Part shown: piece after piece, positions 12,069 through 21,198 of the stretch
How the letters are laid out: every line of letters starts with the position of its first letter
Numbering within the stretch: position 1 is the stretch's first letter
Program-made: the position numbers and the translations under genes
Origin: Russula earlei
Lineage: Eukaryota; Basidiomycota; Agaricomycetes; Russulales; Russulaceae
NCBI GenBank assembly: GCA_025769875.1
Contig: JAGFNK010000297.1
Coordinates: forward strand, 1-64,000
Direction: 5' to 3'
DNA: 64,000 nt
Notes under the pieces: model-generated
What the model saw: the letters and a program-made list of their open reading frames with translations, nothing else
Told to the model about the DNA's origin: nothing
Database searches by the model: none

Positions 12069-12222
12069 GCACCTTGGGGCACCAGCACACCTTGGGGTAC
12101 CAGCACACCTCGGGGTACCAGCGCACCTCGGGGTACCAGCGCACCTCGGGGTACCAGTGCGCCTCGGGGTACCAGCACACCTCAGGGTACCAGCGCGCCT
12201 CTGGGCACCAGCACACTGCCAA
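12069..12222. repeat. 18-bp minisatellite, about 8 units
   Basis: The unit GTACCAGCGCACCTCGGG is repeated head to tail with few substitutions (CTTGGGGCACC at the left end, CTCTGGGCACC at the right). Because 18 is a multiple of three, all frames stay open through it and give simple repeats such as RGTSAP on the plus strand. There is no spacer diversity and no dyad, so it is not a CRISPR array. Confidence 0.9.
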
Positions 12223-13139
12223 TTCAGAGCATGGATAATGAGGACGATAATAGCAGTGGCAACAAAAATGGGGGCAAGTGCAAGGATGATAGCGACAAAG
12301 GGTGCAACAGGGTGAATAATGAGTGACGATGAGGGTGAGACGAGGTGATGGGATAGATCTTCTGAACAAAGCTTTGTGTAATCTGGACAGCATGGGGTTT
12401 GTGGCGGCTCGAGGAGTAAAAGAGGACCTGTGCTGACGAGTAACAGCCTGTTCAAGAACAAAAATAATCCAGCATGGGCTTTGCAGTGTGTAGAGCAGCG
12501 ATGGGGCGTTAAGGAGGACCTCAACTGACGAGAAATAGCCTTTGCAGATGGGACTACCATGGGGGCGCCCTGCAAGGTACAACCATTTACAGTGTTTTCA
12601 CCTCAACAGTCCGTTGGGAAATGAAGTCAAGCAAGTCCAGATAGATGGGACCTCTGATCTGGCACCAGCCTTGCACTGTGCCATGCCAAAGGCTTCCATC
12701 GTAAGCTACAGGGACACTGAGTGGCGATGCATTTGCTGCATCCGACTTTTGCATGATCTGGCAGAGGTGATGCATCTTGGTTGGCCTCATATCAAGGAGG
12801 ACAGATGGCCCCAGTTCGTGGCACATCTCCCATGTGGAATGCAGGGACCTCAGTAGTGAATATCATGACATGAAGAGGATTTGCGGCAGGTATGGGACAT
12901 ATACATCAGCCAAAGGGAAATTAGGAACGTCTTACACAGGTGAAGGTTACCAACCAAAACCAGTGCTGGAAAGAAGGAGAGAGTATACATCGGACCTCAT
13001 GTCAGAACTACTTGGTGTGACAAAAAGAGGACTCAGAGTTTGAGCTTGTGCAGCAGGAGTGAATTATTATGAGTAATGAGGATACAGGAGAGACAATTAA
13101 AGTTTCATCATTTCATCCATCTTTGACACCATCCAATCT
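12223..13139 (+). other. Transposon interior without an identified gene
   Basis: Short open frames exist (12542-12856 and 12777-13043 on the plus strand), the second reading KGKLGTSYTGEGYQPKP and VLERRREYTSDLM, but I recognise no family and see no clear splice framework. It separates the minisatellite from the amidase fragment and may contain further decayed cargo. Confidence 0.3.
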
Positions 13140-13440
13140 TTGTCACCATCCATCTTTGTCACTTGTCATGTCAAAACGAACATCCCCATTATTCTGCTTT
13201 CCTTTGAATCATCCTCCAATGTCTGGGGGAGGTCCACAAACCCTTACTCGGCTCAACACTCTCCCGGCAGGTCTACGGGTGGCGAAGCTGCGCTCCTTGC
13301 ATTCAGTGGTTCCAGACTGGGCATCAGGACTGATGTGGCAGGCTCTGTTCGCATGCCTGCCCATTACTGTGGCATCTACACTATCAAGGTGTCTATGCAT
13401 CACTTTCCGAAGGGTGGAAACTCAACTTCCTTGGTATCCA
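13140..13440 (+). pseudogene. Fragment of an amidase-signature hydrolase
   Basis: The translation from about 13160 aligns with the amidase signature region of fungal fatty-acid-amide-hydrolase-like amidases. It reads HVKTNIP, then SNVWGRSTNPYSAQHSPG, STGGEAALLAFSGSRLGI, TDVAGSVRMPAHYCGIYTIK and HHFPKGGNSTS. The lysine of VKTN and the two serines of the STGGE and AGSVR blocks correspond to the Ser-cisSer-Lys triad. The usual GGS before TGGE is GRS here, a CpG-compatible Gly to Arg change. Only about 90 of 500-600 residues remain, with no start or rest of the enzyme nearby. This is a broken piece of a host-type gene inside the transposon, not an active amidase. Confidence 0.75.
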
Positions 13441-13644
13441 CTTTGTTACAATCCCTATTAACCCTCATCTGTCTAACAGTCCATCCAGCCAGATCCTTCT
13501 CAAAAAGATGTAACGAACTCCGGTCATTTCAACAACGACTTGATCAACTCTCAAGCTTGTGCGCCCACATGAGGGTCAAGTATTAATAACCATCATGTAA
13601 TGGAACAAAATGTAATAAGCCACACAGTGATCAAGAAGTTTCAG

Positions 13645-14155
13645 GGACCAGACGGTATACATATCATATTTCGTTCAAAATTCTATGCTGATCAGATTCT
13701 CCAAATGGTTAATTCACCCAGTGTCACTTGAGTATTACAATTAGCCACACGCAATCCCTCAGGTGACTGTATGGTATATCATATTATTTTGGGATCTTCA
13801 TGATTCATATCCTGATTCTTCAAATGGTTAATGTCAGATTTCCTGACATGGTCAATGGATGATCTTCACATGTTTGGGGCATGTTCTGATCTGGGTTGAT
13901 GCATGCCTTATTGTACTTCAGTCTTCAGTATAACTTGCTTGCAATCAGCCGTGTGGCAATCCCTGGACCAAGGTGACTGGATGGTATCATACTTCGTTCA
14001 GGATCTTCATGATTCATATCTTGATTCTTCAAATGGTTAATGCCAGCTCTCCTGACATGGTCGACGGACAATCCTCATGGCGTTTGGGGCATGCATCGAC
14101 ATTCCTGATCCGGGTTGATGCATGCCTTATTACATCCCAATATATTGGGTCCTCA
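13645..14155. repeat. Imperfect tandem repeat, period about 205 bp
   Basis: Two long copies (about 13746-13930 and 13950-14150) share GCAATCCCT, GGTGACTG, ATCTTCATGATTCATATC, CAAATGGTTAATG, TCCTGACATGGTC and GGGTTGATGCATGCCTTATT. A shorter copy starting near 13645 shares the CAAATGGTTAAT part. No coding function is apparent. It lies between the amidase fragment and the accessory gene. Confidence 0.8.
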
Positions 14156-14248
14156 TTTAATTCAATGGTGCGTCATTACGACAAGCTTGTTGTATTTAAG
14201 TCCTCATCCAGGGAATGGACATTGTCATAGCCCTCTTGCTGCACACCC

Positions 14249-15817
14249 ATGTCTGCCTCTGACAATGACTCCTATGCGTCCGATGGACAGTTGTCTGACA
14301 GTGTTGGCTTCAATGATGCTCCATTGTCTATGCCCATCACTTCAACATCATCTACTGACCTTTCCCAAACAGATCTCATCCAGGTGCGTCTGCCTTTTTC
14401 TCTATGTTGTTTGTCTGCTGATTTCATCTCTGGAGTATCATGTGTGGTCGTCAGAGCCTGCAGTCTGTTCAGATCTGACACCAAGCTCTGTCACAGGATG
14501 TAAAGGAACTGCAGGCAGAAAACATTTACCTGAAATCCCTTAATCTATCCAGCAAATCAAGCAAAGAAAAGAGTTCATTGACCAAGGAGGATGAGGCTAT
14601 TGCATATGCAGGGGCGAGGTTCACTGTCACGCATGAGCTCTGGGTTAACAGATCGACACTTGAATTGGAGTGCCCCACCAATGTCAACACTCTGTGCCCT
14701 CGCTGCTATAACAACCTCAATAAATGTGAGATGGTCATTATCGCTGAGGTGTACAAGTCCCTTCCAGAAAATCTTCGTGCTGCTCTTTCGGCAACCAACC
14801 AACAGGCATCCTTTGTGAAGCATGTAAGTCCCTGCTTCTGTTTGATATTACTCTGGCTAAGTGTTTCCTATAAGTTTAAGCATCGTCTTGACTCAGAGCG
14901 TGTGACTTCTGTGAGCACGGCATGCCATATTGCAGGTGAACTCTTCAACATCAACAGCTCGCACTTTCATTCCCATTCTCCCTGCTCCGGAGTCACAGAA
15001 GTAGAGGTTTTACTCCACAATCCAACACAACCGGACAAGAGGTATCCCCTATTGGCACCATTACTTTTTCTGAACAGAGACTGTTCAAGTCCAGACATCT
15101 TCAAATCTAAGCCGCTTGCAAATGTTAGTCTCAGAATATACTTTGCATATGGTAGCTAATGATTCCTCAGTATCTCAAAGCGGTCCTTTTTGGGAAGTCT
15201 ACGCTCAGTGGTGAGGCTCTCAGAAAACATCCATCAAAAGCCATCCTCTGAGGCGTTTCAAAGACAACACCAGGAATGATCGCCATGGTGGCCACAGTGG
15301 TATGTTCCTAATTACCAATTGACCATTGTATGCTCTCTCTGATATTTTACAGTTGATGTTCATATGTGGACCAGATCAGATGTTTTCTGACAAAGTGATA
15401 GGCCCCAGCGGTATTAACTGGAAGCAGCACTTTATCCAATACAAGTACACCATCTTGCAATTACCACTCGCTTATCACTCAACTCTCCTTTTGTGGTATG
15501 ACAATATAATATTCCTGACCTCCACCATGTCGTCAGGGCAAGCAAATGCAGAGTCATCTGACCCTGTGTTTGATGATATCAATCGGCTTATCTCACAGCT
15601 TGATATCACAGAAGTCAGGGTCCCTGGACAATCACTCATCTCATCACCTCCTGCACTGTCCAATGGCCAAACTCCAGGTGTTGGTACCACCATGGCCCCT
15701 ATGCCAGACCCCGATCCCGATACACCAGTGACTGAAGTAACCGATCACAGAGCACCAAGATCCAAGGGTAAGAAAAGGGTGGTGAGAGTGAGAGCAACGC
15801 ATGTCCCTGCCAACTGA
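14249..15817 (+). pseudogene. Spliced accessory gene of unknown function
   Basis: An acidic, Ser-rich N-terminus begins MSASDNDSYASDGQLSD at 14249 and ends at a GTGCGT donor near 14382. After an acceptor near 14496 the protein continues with a coiled-coil-like DVKELQAENIYLKSLN and a core containing EDEAIAYAGARFTVTHELW, AEVYKSLPENLR, the acceptor-joined FKHRLDSERVTSVS, GELFNINSSHF, LLHNPTQPDKRYPLLAPLLF and SPDIFKSKPLANV. A later part (GVSKTTPGMIAM, a GTATGT intron at about 15301-15352, then GPSGINWKQHFIQYKY) completes the pattern. I recognise this as a widespread Agaricomycete family of unknown function. A stop near 15157 and one near 15248 break it. The C-terminal tail ends with a basic GKKRVVRVRATH at 15817. 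Whether it serves transposition is unknown. Confidence 0.6.
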
Positions 15818-16179
15818 GGTCAGTCCTGTCTCTCGTTTTCTCTTCTCTTCTCCTCTTCTCACCATCACTATGTTTTCCTTTATGAAGTTCACTGTCCTTG
15901 TGCACATCTTAAGGAGCGCCCATTTTCTATAATAGGCAATATTACCGCAACCTATATCATATATAAGAGTCCAAATCCAAACCTTTTTTTTTTCTGCCTC
16001 CCTTCACTCCGCCTCCCTCTTTCAGCCTCATAAAAAAGTGGTGCGACATTAGAGTCTGTCGCATTCCCTTGCCATCAACTGCATGCACACGCCACCTTCC
16101 TCATGCCTGATGTCAAGACCTCGACTGCATTGCCCAGCCCTCACCACCAACCACGCGCGCACACCATGCCCTGGCCCAC

Positions 16180-18067
16180 ATGATGCACTTGCGTCTTAAG
16201 CCTTTCTCAACTGTCTCAACCAGTCTCGATTCTATTCTCTTTCATGCTCCTCTGCCAGCATCGCAGCACCATCACAACACCTCACCACTAGCACCCTCTC
16301 AGAAGACCAAGAAGGCCTCGGCCACAAACTTAGCAACAACATGCTGCAACAGGAGCAGAAGCCACTGCCACACCGCCATCATAGGAGAAGCCACCACCAA
16401 TGCCAACAGCACACCGCACGCCGCCTCCCACAGAGCCTTCCCATCCACTCACATGCTCTTGCCCACGTATGCTGCCAACACCTGCAGTGGAGACGACCCC
16501 ATCCCATCCGCCGCCTTCTCAGCTTCACCTGTTCCTGTCGCCATCCCCACCACGCCTCCAGTCTCGCCTGCTGCTGCCCTTGTTGCACCCGTCATTGCCA
16601 CCACCTCGTCTGCCCCCACTGCCATAGCCTTAGCCATGTCATCACCTATCACCACCGTCCCTGTCTCTGCTCAGCCAGCTCCCGCGCCCTCAGCCTCATC
16701 CATCACCCTGTCCGCTGCCACTGTCAAGACACGTACTGCTGATCCTTTGAGGACTCAGGAGCAGGTGGGCAAAGGTCAGAACAGATGGTATGCAGCGAAG
16801 GTGGCATTGAACAGGAGGACAAGCCAAACGATGAGGAGATACCAGATGGGGACTGGTAAGTGTTGCAAGAGACAAAGGCGAAGGCTGGAGGCCAGTGTAA
16901 CGAGAGGGCTTTAAACAAGGTGGTCGTTGAAGAGTACCTTGGAGACGAGGGGAATCTTTAGACTGAGCAGTCGCAGGGGAGTACCCAGGAAGATGAGAGT
17001 ATCACAAATGGACAGTCTGATGACTGCCATGCTTCATTGGGGCTTATATACAGTGTACAGGGTCAATTACAAAGAACTGGGACTATTCTAGACTCTTTGG
17101 TACCATCCAATAGGACTACAGAGGCATAAACTTGCTTGTGTCAAGTTTCAGGCTTACTGAGCACATTACTGATCATTGTGGAGCAATGACATCATTATGA
17201 TGTCACTGTGGAGTGCTTAGTGAGCCTATGAGGTCACTGTGGAGTCACTCAGTCAGCCATGATGTCATTGGAGCCTTGATGACATCAGATGAGTTATGCA
17301 ACAGTTTCTAAGAGTTTGTGCCACTGTTTTGGGTTCTTGGTGGCTGGGTGACCATGTGGCTGCCACGCGATGATTACCCAATTGGGAAACGGGTGCCTGG
17401 TCATGTTATAGTGCCTTTGCAATAGCGATATCTTGTACTGCAGGAGGGATAGCCCAGAAAATGGAAGGGAGTTGGCAATGCAAAGTGAGAGAGGTCTCTC
17501 TTGAGTGAAATAGGACAATCTATGGCCAGGACCTGGCCTTGGTTTGTAACAGCCACAGTGGCCTCAGTCGTGCCAGCCGCTGACTTCACATCAGCCTCCG
17601 TCTTAGCCTTGCTTGCACTCATGAGTTCAGCCCAGTCTGCCATAGCACCAGCATCACCAGCCGGCGCCGTGTCCACCATGCCCTCAGCCTTAGCCTTCTC
17701 AGTCTCAGCTGCCGCCATCGCACCCCTAGTTTTGCCAGCCATCTCCATCACCCCAGCTTTAGATCAGTCAGCCACCGCCACCGCTGTGCTCTTAGCCTTG
17801 CCAGTCGCCTTAGCCTCGTCTGCCCCCGCCGCCATAGCCTTAGCCACAACATCACCTATCGCCACCATCCCTGGACTCACTACACCAAAACCTCCAAACA
17901 TGGGGTATGGTTGGACCTGGTTTGAACAACTGGACGTGTCAAGTTGGGAGGGGGGACTGCAGTCTCCAAATCCCACTTTCAAAGGCATTGAATGTATCAT
18001 GGCAACCGAGGTGTATGTCATGTCTTATACCCAGCACTCTTGTCAACAGGCTGACTCTGAAGTCTAG
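16180..18067 (+). pseudogene. Ala/Pro/Ser/Thr-rich ORF split by a solo LTR
   Basis: Open frames at 16180-16721 and 17557-18067 lie on either side of the family-A solo LTR. With the LTR and one copy of the GCCAC target duplication left out, the two parts are in the same frame and form one uninterrupted run of about 350 codons. The translation is simple in composition (runs such as SAAFSASPVPVAIPTTPP and ATTSSAPTAIALAMSS), with an ordinary C-terminal end containing GYGWTWFEQLDVSSWEGG. No domain is recognised. Continuity across the insertion says the frame was open when the LTR arrived. A similar composition is found outside the transposon at 5516-6310. Confidence 0.45.
16722..17551. repeat. Family-A solo LTR, copy 2 (830 bp), TSD GCCAC
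   Basis: It starts TGTCAAGACACG, ends TTTGTAACA and is flanked by GCCAC at 16717-16721 and 17552-17556. It matches the copies at 520-1348 and 45793-46620 over the full length. No internal region of the parent retrotransposon is present, so it is a solo LTR. Confidence 0.95.
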
Positions 18068-18914
18068 TGTGGAGCATCTCCCCAAGGATGTCTTGAACAC
18101 CTTTGCCCATATCTTACTGGGGAACCATCCTCCTCGACTTCTTTTGATGACCACCCCACCATTTGATTTCAATGAGCATTTCTGTGCTCAAGCCTGGGGC
18201 TTCCCCGATCCCACTGGCCGCAAATGTTACTCCACATGCAGTGTTTTATCAGGTTTGTTTCTTTTTTGTCCCCTTCTCCTGCGCTTCCAACTAGCTGATG
18301 AGGCCTCCCTCCCTAGTCCCAGTAACTTGACGATTGTGAGAATGAATGGGTTGTGACTTCGTGTGTGTGTTTCTGTTTTTTGTGTTTTCACACGAGCCTC
18401 TAATTAAACCTCATTCTCCTCTAGTCCCCTCTTTCACCTTGTGCCCCTCTCGTTCGCCTCTCCTACCCTCCAGTTGCATTTCTCCACCCTGAGTGACCTC
18501 TGTGCCCGGCGTTGCGGACAGCGTGGTGGGGGTGTATTTTCCCTATTATTTTCGAGCAGGCCATGCGCACTCGCTTTGGATGTGAGGCAAAAGTTAGAAT
18601 AGAAAAAATTATTAAAATAAAAGAAATTGTCTGCCCTCCATTATAATAACTTGTGGATTATGTGATGCTGATAACACTGTTATAACTAGTGTAATAACTG
18701 GGGTTATAAGTCTATAATAATTACGATTATGCAATGCTCATAACTGGGTAATATTTGAGGTGGATCTAATTATGTAACACGCATAACTCGGTTATAACCG
18801 GTATGATAAGACCGTTATAAGGGTGAATATAATTGTGATTATGAGAACACAAGCCTTCATTATCATCATGACAACGAAGCTGGAGAATTATCAAATTACA
18901 TCATTATAATCGGC
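18068..18914 (+). other. Right subterminal zone of the Plavaka element
   Basis: From about 18630 to 18870 the sequence is packed with GTTATAA, TTATAAC and ATGATAA motifs (for example CGGTTATAACCGGTATGATAA near 18792). This echoes the TTATAACCGTGGTTATCA at the left end. Such repeats are typical transposase-binding subterminal repeats of CACTA-like elements; that role is inferred. The 18068-18355 part has an open frame (MTTPPFDFNEHFCAQAWGF) that I cannot assign. Confidence 0.5.
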
Positions 18915-18942
18915 TATAATGCCCCTTCCCAATTTTCCGACA
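18915..18942 (-). repeat. Right terminal inverted repeat of the Plavaka element
   Basis: The last bases are CCCTTCCCAATTTTCCGACA, the inverted counterpart of the left end. The next 10 bases outside (CACCCATTGT) do not repeat the left flank, so the target duplication is unresolved. Confidence 0.75.
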
Positions 18943-19090
18943 CACCCATTGTAACGAAGGTGGGAAAAACATTGACCATTGATTACATCAACGCCTGCAA
19001 GTCACTGCGAGAAGCAGACCCATTGATGGTCTTACTTAACCCTAATTAACTGCATGAGTGCAGAAACTGTATAACCATCTGTATACCGTA

Positions 19091-19149
19091 TATTTACTGT
19101 ATATCTGATTTTCAGCTTGGAGGGTATACATATACATATACAGTAAATA
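19091..19149. repeat. Small inverted repeat upstream of the RTT106-like gene
   Basis: TATTTACTGTATAT at 19091-19104 is perfectly complementary to ATATACAGTAAATA at 19136-19149, and looser AACTGTATA/AATACAGTT arms lie outside. It could be a short foldback or MITE remnant, or simple AT-rich promoter sequence. It ends 86 bp before the start codon. Confidence 0.5.
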
Positions 19150-19235
19150 GATAATACAGTTGGAGCCTTACTCACAGTATAAGTCCAAGACACACTGATG
19201 TCCTCTGGGCAGTGCGATTGGGCACGACGACTGAG

Positions 19236-21008
19236 ATGGCATCTGCCTCTTCCTCTCACTCTCATCCACGCCCGCCTTATGAATACCTCGACGCCCTCCT
19301 CAACGCCATCCCGCATGATTCGGTCCCCCAAGAGATAGCGAGCCCCTCGCGGGATGCGCACCTCGGCCCCAACCCATACCTAACGTTCATCGACATGGCG
19401 TTGCGACTCGCTTCGAACGGTCCTGCACGTTCTGACGACGCCCCACGCCTCCGTGATGCGTGGTCACTGTTCCAGGCGTCCGTCCAGCACGCTCTGCACT
19501 CATTGCATACATCCTCTTCTTCCTCCGACCCGCCCACCAAACGCAAACGCTCTCCATCACCACCTTCCGCATCAACGGCGACAAACAAAAACCCCAAAAA
19601 CAAACACGGAGACGGAGAAGCGAAAGGAGACGTGGATACGGAGGACGACGTCCCGCACTTGACGCTCCACGCGCTCTCGGCGACCGCGCCCGTGCGACAC
19701 AAAGTAGACGTCACGCTTCACGCGCGCACGCTCCGGCTCACGCACAGCGCCACGGGAGCCCCCTCGGCGCTCTGCGCGCGCACCACGCTCACACGCGCGT
19801 TCCTCCTTCCCACTCGCGCACGCAGCAGTGGCGTGCCCCAGTGGACCGCGTTGCTCCTCGCGGGAGACAAGCCCGCGCCGCCTGCGCCGCGTGGCGCTGG
19901 CGCCAGGGAAGCAGCCAAGGCCGCCGGTGCGCCGGCCGCGCGGTTCGAGCTCGCGTGCTCGGTCCCCGATTCGTCCGGCACGAAAGTTCCGCGCATGACG
20001 GTGCACCCACCCGCGTCGGCGTCGGCGTTGCCCTCCCCCCCGTTCAGCTCGCGGGAGGCGCTCCTCGCGCTCCTCTCCTCCACCATCGCAGACACGCCCG
20101 CGACTCTCACGACGGTTGAGCGCGGCACGCCGCTCGCGGGCGTCACCGCCTTTCGTGGCGTGCGCGAGACGTCGCTTTGGTTCCTGGATGGTGCCAGTCC
20201 GGGCGTCCTCGCTGACGGGCGCCCGGCCGAGTTCTGGGCAGCTGCGGATCTGGCGCGGGACGACGCGGGCATCCGCGTGCGCTCTGCGACGGGCCGGACG
20301 TGTTCGGTAGTGCTGATGCGGCGCGGTAGCGCTGGTGGGAATGGCGGGGAGGATGAGGAGGAGGAGGAGGAGGAAGGTGAGGAGACGGAGTTCCAGATGA
20401 TCGATGGGAAGGAGCGCGAAGGGATCCTAGAGTGGGGGCGGAGGCACCACCACGCGTTCGGGATGGCAAACGTCCACGACAAGACGCAAGCGGCGGAAGG
20501 TGATGGAGACGGTCAGGGAGAGGGTGGAGGGAGGATCGACATGAGAAGAGACTCGGATTCCGACTCGGATTTCGAGGTGGAGAGCGGGGAGAGCGATGGC
20601 GGCTCTCCGTCCAGCAGTTCCGGCTCGGACGCTGGGTCGACCGCGCGCCATGGCCCGCGCAGCGAGGAAGGGAGCGAAAGCGGTGGCGACGGCGACGGCG
20701 ACGGCGACGATAACGATGATGATGATGGAAGCGAGCATGGCTCGCAGCACTCTGAAGTCGACGACGACGACGACGATGGAGCAGTCGCACTCGACCCCAA
20801 GCATCACCCGCTCTTGCGCACAGGCGTGCTTCCAAAGATGTCACGAGCCGCGATGGATGTCGCGGTCGGGCTCGTCGTGGGCGACCTCGTCGGGCAGGCG
20901 CCCCGAGGTGCAGCCAGACCTGCGCCAGAACCGGCCAATGGGCGGAGCGAACGCGAGCGCGGGCTCGAAGATGAGGGCGATGACGAGGAGGACGAACTTG
21001 AGGACTGA
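19236..21008 (+). CDS. RTT106: RTT106-type histone chaperone
   Basis: Rtt106 binds H3-H4 through tandem PH domains and works in nuclear nucleosome assembly. This is a single 590-residue frame starting MASASSSHSH at the first ATG; the open frame upstream has no other ATG. The N-terminal region (residues 1-100) is helical, followed by a basic TKRKRSPSPP linker. The middle (about 150-380) fits the Rttp106-like double-PH fold, with FRGVRETSLWFLDGASPG at the start of its second half and the family signature EFQMIDGKEREGILEW near residue 390. The C-terminal third is highly acidic (runs of Asp/Glu/Ser), typical of histone chaperones. GC and CpG content are much higher than in the neighbouring transposon. 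It starts 294 bp after the end of the Plavaka element, so its upstream region is now transposon sequence. Confidence 0.75.
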   Translation: MASASSSHSHPRPPYEYLDALLNAIPHDSVPQEIASPSRDAHLGPNPYLTFIDMALRLASNGPARSDDAPRLRDAWSLFQASVQHALHSLHTSSSSSDPPTKRKRSPSPPSASTATNKNPKNKHGDGEAKGDVDTEDDVPHLTLHALSATAPVRHKVDVTLHARTLRLTHSATGAPSALCARTTLTRAFLLPTRARSSGVPQWTALLLAGDKPAPPAPRGAGAREAAKAAGAPAARFELACSVPDSSGTKVPRMTVHPPASASALPSPPFSSREALLALLSSTIADTPATLTTVERGTPLAGVTAFRGVRETSLWFLDGASPGVLADGRPAEFWAAADLARDDAGIRVRSATGRTCSVVLMRRGSAGGNGGEDEEEEEEEGEETEFQMIDGKEREGILEWGRRHHHAFGMANVHDKTQAAEGDGDGQGEGGGRIDMRRDSDSDSDFEVESGESDGGSPSSSSGSDAGSTARHGPRSEEGSESGGDGDGDGDDNDDDDGSEHGSQHSEVDDDDDDGAVALDPKHHPLLRTGVLPKMSRAAMDVAVGLVVGDLVGQAPRGAARPAPEPANGRSERERGLEDEGDDEEDELED

Positions 21009-21198
21009 CCGGACCCATTGCGGGGACCCATCAATCATCCTTCGCACCGAGATTTTATTAGCATAAAAAGGTATATATGTCAAGAGGCCAGCTGGACTTT
21101 CTATGTAAATGAAAGAAATGTGGCGAGGTGTAAACAAAGGATACGTTTGAAAAGATGGGCCATCGAACGAATGGAACTGGGCAGGTTGCGTGACTCTA

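Larger units (their letters stand above)
6311..18942 (+). mobile_element. Plavaka-type DNA transposon, 12.6 kb, with cargo and nested LTRs
   Basis: The left end reads TGTTGGAAAATCGGGAAGG and the right end, reversed and complemented, reads TGTCGGAAAATTGGGAAGG; both continue into a CATTATA stretch, giving an imperfect inverted repeat of about 27 bp. Both subterminal zones are rich in TTATAAC/GTTATAA motifs, which suit transposase binding. The interior holds a Plavaka-like transposase (7022-10577), Prp6-like and amidase-like fragments, an accessory spliced gene and an Ala/Pro-rich ORF, all in the same orientation. Two solo LTRs with perfect target duplications are later insertions. I could not see a convincing target duplication of the whole element. 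The transposase is broken by many stops, so this copy is not autonomous. Confidence 0.75.

Noticed and set aside
12069..12222. Regular repeats that might look like a CRISPR array
   Set aside because: The 18-bp units abut each other with no spacers, and the genome is eukaryotic; it is a minisatellite.
6311..18942. A TET/JBP dioxygenase gene as transposon cargo
   Set aside because: Such genes are reported with fungal KDZ transposons, so I looked for the double-stranded beta-helix HxD...H motif context, but no reading frame here shows it.
19036..19050. Telomere-like TTAACCCTAATTAAC
   Set aside because: There is only one partial unit, in a promoter region; no tandem array, so chance.
19277..21034. 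Long antisense frames opposite the RTT106-like gene
   Set aside because: High GC content and simple acidic repeats keep all frames open; the composition of the antisense readings is biased and shows no domain.
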